A DNA stretch of 6,288 bases from contig CAAFQL010000237.1 of assembly GCA_900765125.1 (NCBI GenBank), forward strand, positions 1-6,288. Direction: 5' to 3'. The stretch's first letter is position 1, and each line of letters begins with the position of its first letter. The DNA comes from Oscillospiraceae bacterium. GTDB lineage: Bacteria; Bacillota; Clostridia; Oscillospirales; Ruminococcaceae. A program made the position numbers and the translations under genes. Below the pieces are notes generated by a model that searched no databases, was not told the DNA's origin, and saw nothing but the letters and a program-made list of their open reading frames with translations. Below are positions 1 through 5,555 of the stretch, in pieces.

Positions 1-37
1 CACTTGCAATATTAAATTTAGGTATTCTAATTTTTTT

Positions 38-64
38 AAGGAGTTGCTGACAAAAAAGTTCAGC
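38..64 (+). promoter_or_regulatory. Distant Shine-Dalgarno plus hairpin upstream of the pseudouridine synthase
   Basis: An AAGGAG motif lies at 38-43, but the only plausible start, ATG at 74, is 30 bases away, too far for direct use. Between them a short hairpin can form: GCTGA (46-50) pairs with TCAGC (60-64), closing an A-rich loop. If folded, it would shorten the effective distance to about 11 bases. The hairpin is followed by TTTT (65-68), so it could instead be a weak terminator of an upstream gene. An in-frame TAA at 68-70 rules out any start before 74. The fold is weak (five pairs), so this is only a possibility. Confidence 0.35.
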
Positions 65-73
65 TTTTAAAAT

Positions 74-1054
74 ATGAAAGAGTTTATTATAAAATTTAAT
101 GATAGTGGACAAAGACTTGATAAGTTTCTGCAAAAAACTGCAACTGGTCTTTCAAAGGGAATGTTGTATAAATCAATACGTACTAAAAAAATAAAGTTAA
201 ATGGCAAACGAACAGACGGAGCAGTGATACTTTCTGAAGGTGACGTTATCAGATGCTATATAAATGATGATTTTTTTAAAGATATTCGTCACAGTCATGA
301 TGCAGCTTCAAAATATGACTTTATAAAAGCCCCGTCTCAATTACAAATAGTATATGAAGATGATCATATTCTTATCGTATTCAAACCTGTAGGTCTAGTA
401 GTTCACGATGATGACCGAAAATCAGAAGATACACTTATTAACAGAGTCCTGCACCATTTGTATAAATCAGGCACATATATACCCGAAAAAGAAAATTCCT
501 TTGCCCCGGCTCTATGCAACAGACTTGACAGAAATACATGTGGACTTGTAATTGCTGCAAAAAATGCTGCTGCTCTGAGAGAAGTAAATCGACTTATACG
601 GGCAAATCGCATTCATAAATCATATCTTTGTATAACCGCAAAATCTCCTCCGAAGAAGCGTGATATACTCCATGCATACCATTATAAACCTGATGGAAGT
701 AAAACTGTAAAAATATCAGCAAAGAATCTTGAAGGTTACCGTGAAATCATTACAAAATATAATGTGCTTTCTGCAAACGGAAAACTCTCGCTTGTTAAAA
801 TAGATCTTGTCACAGGACGCACACATCAGATACGTGCGCATATGGCTTTCATAGGAGCACCTCTTTTAGGAGACAACAAATACGGTAACGCAGAAATCAA
901 CAAACAATACAACGAAAAATACCAACAGCTTTGTGCATATAAACTATTCTTCGAGACTGAGAAAGACTCACTTCTTGCATACCTGAATGGTAAACGCTTT
1001 GTAAGTGAGCAGCCGGCATTCATTCGTAAATATTTTTCAGGTTTTAAATTATAA
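74..1054 (+). CDS. RluA-family 23S rRNA/tRNA pseudouridine synthase
   Basis: This enzyme isomerises specific uridines in structured RNA, most often 23S rRNA, to pseudouridine in the cytoplasm. An N-terminal S4-like RNA-binding domain spans about residues 11-62 (GQRLDKFL, then KIKLNGKRT). The RluA-type catalytic domain spans about 88-322. Its core is NRLDRNTCGL at 149-158, with Asp152 as the expected catalytic aspartate. A second family motif, TGRTHQIRAHM, lies at 247-257, followed by LLGDNKYG at 264-271. The length of 326 residues is usual for RluC/RluD-type enzymes. The usual HRLDxxTSG is altered to NRLDRNTCG, which I remember as common in related Clostridia. The ATG at 74 follows an in-frame stop at 68-70, so the start is constrained, although no good ribosome site sits directly before it. 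A terminator follows at once, so it ends its transcript. The exact RNA target (RluC, RluD or other) cannot be read from sequence, so no symbol is given. Confidence 0.95.
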   Translation: MKEFIIKFNDSGQRLDKFLQKTATGLSKGMLYKSIRTKKIKLNGKRTDGAVILSEGDVIRCYINDDFFKDIRHSHDAASKYDFIKAPSQLQIVYEDDHILIVFKPVGLVVHDDDRKSEDTLINRVLHHLYKSGTYIPEKENSFAPALCNRLDRNTCGLVIAAKNAAALREVNRLIRANRIHKSYLCITAKSPPKKRDILHAYHYKPDGSKTVKISAKNLEGYREIITKYNVLSANGKLSLVKIDLVTGRTHQIRAHMAFIGAPLLGDNKYGNAEINKQYNEKYQQLCAYKLFFETEKDSLLAYLNGKRFVSEQPAFIRKYFSGFKL

Positions 1055-1063
1055 TACAACAGT

Positions 1064-1097
1064 AAAAGCGGCATTTTATTATATAATTGCCGTTTTT
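1064..1097 (+). terminator. Intrinsic terminator after the pseudouridine synthase
   Basis: CGGCA (1069-1073) pairs with TGCCG (1088-1092) across an AT-rich loop. The stem is extended by AAAA (1064-1067) against TTTT (1093-1096), with one bulged G at 1068, and runs into a T5 tract at 1093-1097. It starts 10 bases after the stop codon, the expected place for rho-independent termination. Confidence 0.75.
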
Positions 1098-1112
1098 ATT
1101 TATTGTGGTTAA

Positions 1113-1130
1113 AAACGTCATTATACTGAC
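1113..1130. promoter_or_regulatory. Possible operator: GTCA-N6-TGAC palindrome upstream of the esterase promoter
   Basis: GTCA (1117-1120) and TGAC (1127-1130) form a small inverted repeat centred about 18 bases upstream of the -35 box. The left part, AAACGTCA (1113-1120), recurs as an exact 8-base copy at 1219-1226 in the 5' leader. In that leader, TTGAC (1198-1202) and GTCAA (1223-1227) again form an inverted pair. Repeated half-sites around a promoter suggest a regulator-binding region, but they are short and could be chance in AT-rich DNA. Confidence 0.25.
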
Positions 1131-1141
1131 CGAAAAAATCA

Positions 1142-1170
1142 TTGACACATAAGTCTTTTTTATATATAAT
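1142..1170 (+). promoter_or_regulatory. Consensus sigma-A promoter of the esterase gene
   Basis: TTGACA (1142-1147) and TATAAT (1165-1170) both match the housekeeping consensus perfectly and are separated by the ideal 17 bases. Transcription should begin near 1177, giving an untranslated leader of about 80 bases before the ATG at 1256. The leader ends in AAGGAG (1241-1246), nine bases before the start. Such a strong promoter suggests high basal expression unless a regulator limits it. Confidence 0.85.
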
Positions 1171-1255
1171 TTAAATAAAATGATAAAATCAATACTTTTG
1201 ACCTTGTAATAATGAGGTAAACGTCAATAAAAGAATAAAAAAGGAGAAAGAATAA

Positions 1256-4204
1256 ATGAGTTCAAAATTTTTTAAACGTCTGACAAGCACATTTCTTGCC
1301 AGTGCTATTATGCTTACCGGAATATCTATAGGAGATTTTACACAACAGAAAGCTGGTGCAGCAGGAACAAACTATCATTTTGATTTTGGAGGCGGTGGTA
1401 CGGCTTCTGGATATACAGGTGTAAGTGCATTAGACGGATATAATAATCAAAAAGGTTATGGATTTTCCAATACTGCAAATGTAAAAAATGTTTCTGCATC
1501 AGGCAGCGGTGCATTAAGCGACGCAGTACAGTTTACGGATACTTCATGGTCAAATACATTTAATGTTGATCTTCAAAATGGACTTTACCGTGTAAGTGTA
1601 ACTTTAGGAAACACAAACAGAACCTCCGTTGTTATTGAAGATATGCTTCAGATCATGAATATGACTGGCAATAACGCCTATGATTCAATACTTGTTCCAA
1701 TTAAAGACGGTCAGCTAAATATTATGGCAACAGATGGAAGGGCTGGTTATCCTCATACAATCAGTACACTTGATATAGAATGGGTGTCAGCGGATACGCA
1801 GCTTCCGCCTACCATTTGGATGTGCGGAGATTCAACAGTATGCAATTATTACCCAAAGGATACAAGCATACAGGCAGGTTGGGGTCAGGTTCTCGATCAG
1901 TTTATTGATACATCAAAGTGGCAGGTCAGAGATATGGCGGCAAGCGGTCAGTATGCTAAAGGTTTTGTAGAGGCAGGTCAGTTTGCACCTATTCAGAAAT
2001 ACGGCAGGGAAGGCGATATCTATATTATTTCCATAGGTATCAATGATACAAATTATTCAAATGCAGATGAGTATACTCAGGTAGTAACAGATATGGTTAA
2101 ACAAGCTAAAGAAAAGGGAATGCGTGTAATACTTGTCAAGCAACAGGGGCGTGCAAGCGATGTTAATCGTACTCCGCTTTTAAAAGGACGTTGGTTTGGC
2201 AGTCAGCTTGATGCCATAGGTGCTGCGGAAAATGTTCAGGTAATAGACCTCTTTACTGCATGGCAGAATCATACTACATCAATTGGATATGAAGCTACAT
2301 TAGATTTATACTGCACAGATGATGATCTTCATCCTAATCGTAAAGGTGCAATGAAGCTTGCTGAATTTGCATCTGAGCTTATAGATTTTGATGGACCTGG
2401 AATTCTTGAGACTGGTGCCGAAATAGATGAAAACATTACTTTTATGCTGAAAAATAGCAATAGCGGACTTTATCTTACACTTGAAGGTGATGCTGCAAAC
2501 GGAGTGAATGCAGTACAGCTTCCTGTACAGGATATTGACTCTGGAAGGGCACTTTGGAGGGCTAAGGCAGCCGGCGATGGTTACTATCATATATATAATG
2601 TGTCAGACAACGGTGAATATCTTCTTGATGTTGCTGGTAACATAGCTGCAAACGGTACAAATATTGGTATTTGGAGTGATACAAACTGCGAAGCACAGCT
2701 ATTCAAGTTTATTTCTAATGATGATGGAAGTTATACTATTGTTACAAATATCTCCAAGGATAAAAGTGCAGTAGAGATAAAAGATGCTTCTGTTAACAAT
2801 GGAGCAAATGTTCAGGAATGGGAACGCAATGGTCATTCCTGTCAGAATTGGTTTATTGAAAAGACTGTTAAATCTACTGACAAGACAGCAATAGGTGATA
2901 TAAATGAAGACGGCATCATAAATATTTTTGATGTGGCACTTTTAAAGTCTATACTTAATTCAAAGGAAAAAACACGCAGACAGCACAGAACTTCTGATAT
3001 AAATGCAGATTCTGCAGTAGATGCCAAAGACTGTAGATCACTTAATGAATATGTACTGGGAACTAAGAAACTTAGTGATGCGGCAAACGGCAGACAGATC
3101 TATTATGCAGTCGATCAGGCATACAATTCTGGTGTTGAAGAAAGCACAAATGCTGGATTTTCTTCTGATGCATACCTAAATTTGGATAACAAGCTTGGGA
3201 GTTTTGTGGAATGGAAAATAAGTATTCCCCAAAAGGGCAATTATCTATGTACATTCAAAATTGCCAACGGCAGTGCCAATAACCGTCAAATGAAGATTGA
3301 AGTAAATAATGGAAAAGATTACTGGTTACAGCCTTTCCTTACAACATCATCTTGGACAACATGGGCAGAAAGAGCAATAGTTCTACCGTTGAATGCTGGT
3401 GAAAATATTATAAGAACAACATCTGCAACAGCTGAGGGCGGTCCTAATATGGACTATATGAGAATCGAATGGACTGATGAACCTATTGCAGAGATTTATA
3501 TTCCTGAAGAAAAACCTGAAGAGCCTGTAAATAACAATAAAACTATATATATTGCAGGTGATTCAACAGTGCAAACTTATCGTGCAAGCTATGCCCCACA
3601 GCAGGGTTGGGGAGCATTCCTTGGCAATTATTTTGATGGTACTATAAACGTTGAAAACCACGCTATTGCTGGCAGAAGCTCTAAGAGTTTTTATGACAAC
3701 GGCAGACTTGATACCATACTTGAAAAAATAAGTGAAGGTGATTATCTGCTGGTACAATTTGGCATAAACGACAGTGCTGCCAGCAATGCAGAGCGCTACG
3801 CTCCAACGTGTGGCAGTGTTCCGGGTACTGAAGGAAGCTATGAATTTTACATGGCAAAGTACATCGAAGGTGCAAAAGCTAAGGGGGCAACGCCTATTCT
3901 TATAACACCTACACTCAGTCTTAAAAATAACACAAATGGTAAATTTACAGCAAGCTATACAAACTATACTGATTCTGTAAAGAAACTTGCAGATTATTAC
4001 AAGATTCCATATATTGACCTTAATGGATTGATGGTAGATCATTATAATTCTATTGGCTATGATACAGCATATACGTATCATATGTGTTCTACAGGTTCAA
4101 CTGATATGACACACTTTACAGAAACAGGTGCAAATGCAGTTGCAGGACTTATTTCAGGTGCAATCAAGAATTTGGGCCTTGATATTTCCACTAAAGTTAA
4201 GTAA
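1256..4204 (+). CDS. Secreted cellulosomal esterase with two CE12-like SGNH domains
   Basis: A 982-residue extracellular enzyme expected to deacetylate plant polysaccharide, most likely rhamnogalacturonan. Residues 1-35 are a signal peptide (KFFKR, then a hydrophobic core, likely cut after AGA at 33-35). Residues 40-177 resemble the galactose-binding-like domain of YxiM-type esterases (FDFGGG, GYGF). SGNH domain 1 is about 186-376: GDST with nucleophile Ser193, Gly231, GIND at 261-264, and DDLH with Asp356/His359. A ricin-type trefoil (CBM13-like) covers 388-536 and ends in a QxW repeat at 530-532. The dockerin is at 545-604 and a CBM35-like domain at 612-740, followed by an acidic, proline-containing linker. 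SGNH domain 2 is about 762-975: Ser770, NHAIAGRSS with Gly806, GIND at 836-839, and Asp950/His953. Both catalytic sets are complete. Domain 2 looks like classic rhamnogalacturonan acetylesterase (YesT-like); domain 1 is more divergent, so its substrate could differ. AAGGAG at 1241-1246 supports the start. Confidence 0.93.
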   Translation: MSSKFFKRLTSTFLASAIMLTGISIGDFTQQKAGAAGTNYHFDFGGGGTASGYTGVSALDGYNNQKGYGFSNTANVKNVSASGSGALSDAVQFTDTSWSNTFNVDLQNGLYRVSVTLGNTNRTSVVIEDMLQIMNMTGNNAYDSILVPIKDGQLNIMATDGRAGYPHTISTLDIEWVSADTQLPPTIWMCGDSTVCNYYPKDTSIQAGWGQVLDQFIDTSKWQVRDMAASGQYAKGFVEAGQFAPIQKYGREGDIYIISIGINDTNYSNADEYTQVVTDMVKQAKEKGMRVILVKQQGRASDVNRTPLLKGRWFGSQLDAIGAAENVQVIDLFTAWQNHTTSIGYEATLDLYCTDDDLHPNRKGAMKLAEFASELIDFDGPGILETGAEIDENITFMLKNSNSGLYLTLEGDAANGVNAVQLPVQDIDSGRALWRAKAAGDGYYHIYNVSDNGEYLLDVAGNIAANGTNIGIWSDTNCEAQLFKFISNDDGSYTIVTNISKDKSAVEIKDASVNNGANVQEWERNGHSCQNWFIEKTVKSTDKTAIGDINEDGIINIFDVALLKSILNSKEKTRRQHRTSDINADSAVDAKDCRSLNEYVLGTKKLSDAANGRQIYYAVDQAYNSGVEESTNAGFSSDAYLNLDNKLGSFVEWKISIPQKGNYLCTFKIANGSANNRQMKIEVNNGKDYWLQPFLTTSSWTTWAERAIVLPLNAGENIIRTTSATAEGGPNMDYMRIEWTDEPIAEIYIPEEKPEEPVNNNKTIYIAGDSTVQTYRASYAPQQGWGAFLGNYFDGTINVENHAIAGRSSKSFYDNGRLDTILEKISEGDYLLVQFGINDSAASNAERYAPTCGSVPGTEGSYEFYMAKYIEGAKAKGATPILITPTLSLKNNTNGKFTASYTNYTDSVKKLADYYKIPYIDLNGLMVDHYNSIGYDTAYTYHMCSTGSTDMTHFTETGANAVAGLISGAIKNLGLDISTKVK
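2888..3067 (+). other. Internal type I dockerin coding segment of the esterase
   Basis: Residues 545-604 of the esterase hold two calcium-binding F-hand repeats. In the first, the ligands at loop positions 1, 3, 5 and 12 are Asp548, Asn550, Asp552 and Asp559. In the second they are Asp581, Asn583, Asp585 and Asp592, so both loops look functional. This module should bind a cohesin on a scaffoldin and place the enzyme in a cellulosome. Loop positions 10/11, which often govern cohesin choice, are Ile-Phe in repeat 1 and Ala-Lys in repeat 2, so the repeats are not symmetrical. The dockerin lies mid-protein rather than at the C-terminus. It is part of the CDS, not a separate gene. Confidence 0.88.
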
Positions 4205-4235
4205 GCTTTAATTTAAATAGTAAACCCGCTAATGT

Positions 4236-4240
4236 GGAGG
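4236..4240 (+). promoter_or_regulatory. Ribosome binding site fixing the VOC protein start
   Basis: GGAGG lies eight bases before ATG 4249. An in-frame GTG at 4234 would add five residues, but it overlaps this site and has no ribosome site of its own, so 4249 is the better start. Confidence 0.8.
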
Positions 4241-4248
4241 TATGTAAT

Positions 4249-4650
4249 ATGAGACTCGATGGCTTTGGACTTTTTGTTAAAGATATGGCAACTATGATAC
4301 GATTTTATCGAGATGTTTTAGACTTTGAAATTAAGGAAGATGAAAACACATCAAATGTTTATTTGATTAAAGATGGTACCTTATTTTTATTATACGGCAG
4401 AAATGATTTTGAAAAAATGACAAGCAGAAAGTATGAGTATATCAAGGAAATTAACGGTCATTCGGAAATTGCACTGTATGTAGATACCTTTGAAGAAGTA
4501 GATTCAGAATTTGCCAAGGCAATTAGTAAAGGAGCAATACCTGTATTAGAACCTGAAACAGAGCCTTGGGGACAAAGAACCTGCTACATTGCAGATCCAG
4601 AAGGAAACCTAATAGAAATTGGCTCGTTTAATAAACCATTTGAAAGGTAA
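4249..4650 (+). CDS. VOC-superfamily (glyoxalase/bleomycin-resistance fold) protein
   Basis: A 133-residue protein with the paired beta-alpha-beta-beta-beta layout of the vicinal oxygen chelate fold. Module 1 is about residues 3-50 (GLFVKDMATMIRFYRDVL, the usual strand then helix with FYRDVL). Module 2 is about 71-127 (EIALYVDTFEEVD and the family-typical DPEGNLIEI at 117-125). Members act in the cytoplasm as glyoxalases, dioxygenases, epimerases or drug-binding resistance proteins; the substrate cannot be told here. By eye alignment with glyoxalase I, the first metal ligand position, usually His, is Gly5. Glu73 and Glu123 fall at two later ligand positions, so the metal site may be incomplete. 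The gene starts 44 bases after the esterase stop with no terminator visible between them and no promoter of its own. It may be read from the esterase promoter, though a functional link is not evident. Length is normal for a single-chain VOC protein. Confidence 0.88.
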   Translation: MRLDGFGLFVKDMATMIRFYRDVLDFEIKEDENTSNVYLIKDGTLFLLYGRNDFEKMTSRKYEYIKEINGHSEIALYVDTFEEVDSEFAKAISKGAIPVLEPETEPWGQRTCYIADPEGNLIEIGSFNKPFER

Positions 4651-4672
4651 ATGAAAATTTAAACAACAATAC

Positions 4673-4687
4673 AATAAACCGGCAGAA
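4673..4687 (+). repeat. Left 15-bp inverted repeat of the putative unit
   Basis: AATAAACCGGCAGAA, the exact reverse complement of 5536-5550, begins 23 bases after the VOC gene stop. Its neighbours outside show no matching direct repeat with the right end apart from the TA within the repeat itself. Confidence 0.85.
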
Positions 4688-4713
4688 AAAACGAACGCTC
4701 ATAAATAAGTTTT

Positions 4714-4754
4714 CGCCATAGCATTTATGATTTTTTGTCAAAAGTGCTATGGCG
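4714..4754. terminator. Perfect 10-bp hairpin between the VOC gene and the membrane-protein gene
   Basis: CGCCATAGCA (4714-4723) pairs perfectly with TGCTATGGCG (4745-4754) over a 21-base loop; three further weak pairs can form inside. On the + strand only TTT follows, so termination there may be inefficient. TTTT precedes the stem on the left. It lies directly upstream of the -35 box at 4761 and probably insulates the membrane-protein gene from upstream transcription. It is also the subterminal hairpin of the left arm of the inverted-repeat unit. Confidence 0.55.
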
Positions 4755-4760
4755 TTTCTG

Positions 4761-4789
4761 TTGACAATGTAATGGCTTTGATGTATAAT
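4761..4789 (+). promoter_or_regulatory. Consensus sigma-A promoter of the membrane-protein gene
   Basis: TTGACA (4761-4766) and TATAAT (4784-4789) are both perfect and 17 bases apart. Transcription should start near 4796, leaving a leader of about 30 bases with GGAGG at 4816-4820. The promoter lies inside the inverted-repeat unit, so the unit carries its own expression signal. Confidence 0.85.
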
Positions 4790-4824
4790 TGTTACTAAGA
4801 TAAATCGGAATTTATGGAGGAAAA

Positions 4825-5433
4825 ATGATGAACAGAACAATTTCCAAAATCGGTGCGGCGATCGTCACAATCACAGTCTTTCTTTTTGCTGTATTTTTGA
4901 TTGTTAATTTTCCATTCGGCTATTACATCGTGTGTATGTTTTTGCCTTTGGGATACATTATGATGGCGGTGGGATTTCAATATGAAAGCAGCGAAGAACG
5001 AAAGGTTTCCTCCAATGTCGGTGTTGCTTTTGCCGCTGTCTATGCGATATTGATTTTGTTGGTATATTTCGCACAGACGACCAGCGTTCGATTGGAGGAT
5101 CTAAACGAGCAAGCCATTCGTATATTGAATTATGATTGCGGAGGTCTGATGTTCAATTATGACTTGCTTGGTTACGGAATTATGGCTCTTTCCACATTTT
5201 TCCTCGGCCTTTCTATTGAGCCGAAAAACAAATCGGACAAGTGGTTGAAAAACTTGATGATGATACACGGTGTTTTTTTCGTAAGCTGTTTTTTTATGCC
5301 GATGACAGGAATGTTCACAAATATGGCAAGCGAAAATGCTGGAAACGGAGGTACAATTGCACTTCTGATATGGTGTGTATATTTTTTTCCTATCGGTGTG
5401 TTGGCATACAAGCATTTTCAAAAGGCACAATGA
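4825..5433 (+). CDS. Six-helix integral membrane protein of unknown function
   Basis: A 202-residue, very hydrophobic protein predicted to sit in the cytoplasmic membrane. By eye, membrane segments lie near residues 10-28, 32-51, 65-83, 112-130, 143-161 and 176-195. A longer loop at 84-111 (TTSVRLEDLNEQAIRIL) separates the first and second three helices. The charged segment 133-142 (PKNKSDKWLK) is probably cytoplasmic by the positive-inside rule, as is the C-terminal KHFQKAQ. I see no signal peptide, catalytic motif or ligand site. I recall similar unnamed six-helix proteins in other Bacillota but no assigned function. Two ATGs are possible: 4825 is 4 bases and 4828 is 7 bases from GGAGG (4816-4820), so 4828 may be the true start. 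Leucine codons favour TTG (12 of 21 by hand count), unlike the CTT/TTA/CTG-rich esterase. That difference, the private promoter and the flanking inverted repeats hint at a separate origin. Confidence 0.85.
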   Translation: MMNRTISKIGAAIVTITVFLFAVFLIVNFPFGYYIVCMFLPLGYIMMAVGFQYESSEERKVSSNVGVAFAAVYAILILLVYFAQTTSVRLEDLNEQAIRILNYDCGGLMFNYDLLGYGIMALSTFFLGLSIEPKNKSDKWLKNLMMIHGVFFVSCFFMPMTGMFTNMASENAGNGGTIALLIWCVYFFPIGVLAYKHFQKAQ

Positions 5434-5472
5434 TAACTTCAGATTTATACGAGTAATCGAATATTAACAACA

Positions 5473-5518
5473 AGCCCCGAAACAGTTATCAATAATTGCT
5501 TCGGGGCTCAAACTTTTT
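5473..5518. terminator. Terminator hairpin between the convergent membrane-protein and dismutase genes
   Basis: AGCCCCGAA (5473-5481) pairs perfectly with TTCGGGGCT (5500-5508), nine bases with a strong GC core, over an 18-base loop. A T5 run follows at 5514-5518, five bases after the stem. It lies about 40 bases after the + strand stop at 5433 and 48 bases beyond the - strand stop at 5556, so it can end transcripts from both convergent genes. The T-tract favours the + direction. It is also the subterminal hairpin of the right arm of the inverted-repeat unit. Confidence 0.75.
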
Positions 5519-5535
5519 ATGAGTATCAAATTAAC

Positions 5536-5550
5536 TTCTGCCGGTTTATT
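5536..5550 (-). repeat. Right 15-bp inverted repeat of the putative unit
   Basis: TTCTGCCGGTTTATT is the exact reverse complement of 4673-4687. It ends five bases before the last base of the dismutase stop codon (5556-5558 on the - strand), so the proposed unit abuts that gene without breaking it. Confidence 0.85.
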
Positions 5551-5555
5551 TTTAG

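Larger units (their letters stand above)
4673..5550. mobile_element. Putative cassette-like unit bounded by inverted repeats
   Basis: AATAAACCGGCAGAA (4673-4687) has a perfect 15-base inverted copy, TTCTGCCGGTTTATT (5536-5550). Further inside, CTCATAAATAAGTTT (4698-4712) matches, as an inverted copy with one base missing, AAACTTTTTATGAG (5510-5523); it lies 10 bases from the 15-mer on the left and 12 on the right. Just inside each is a hairpin (4714-4754 and 5473-5508). The two arms of about 80 bases therefore share the same order of parts in mirror image. Between them is one membrane-protein gene with its own promoter and a distinct codon bias. No transposase is encoded and no clear target duplication is seen, though TA lies next to both ends at 4675-4676 and 5547-5548. 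It could be a non-autonomous element with a passenger gene, or two copies of a dispersed intergenic repeat that happen to face each other. Confidence 0.45.

Noticed and set aside
1..70. C-terminal tail of an upstream gene, either frame 3 ending at TGA 48-50 (hydrophobic, LAILNLGILIFLRSC) or frame 2 ending at TAA 68-70
   Set aside because: Both frames are open from the window edge, but the stretch is too short and AT-rich to choose between them or to recognise a family.
1195..1233. Leader hairpin CTTTTGAC against GTCAA-(T)-AAAAG considered as a riboswitch
   Set aside because: The stem is short and AT-rich with a long loop and lacks any conserved riboswitch core that I recognise; it is kept only as part of the half-site observation.
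3563..4081. 172-codon open frame on the - strand inside the second esterase domain
   Set aside because: It is the antisense shadow of a clearly conserved coding region, with cysteine- and isoleucine-rich low-quality protein sequence and no ribosome site.
4234..4248. GTG start for the VOC protein giving 138 residues
   Set aside because: The GTG overlaps the GGAGG that serves ATG 4249, and the family's first strand begins after the ATG.
4205..4248. Terminator or promoter between the esterase and the VOC gene
   Set aside because: No stem followed by a T-tract and no -35/-10 pair could be found in these 44 bases.
5101..5456. Three open frames overlapping the membrane-protein gene on both strands
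   Set aside because: They have no ribosome sites or recognisable domains, and they overlap a gene with its own promoter, ribosome site and terminator.
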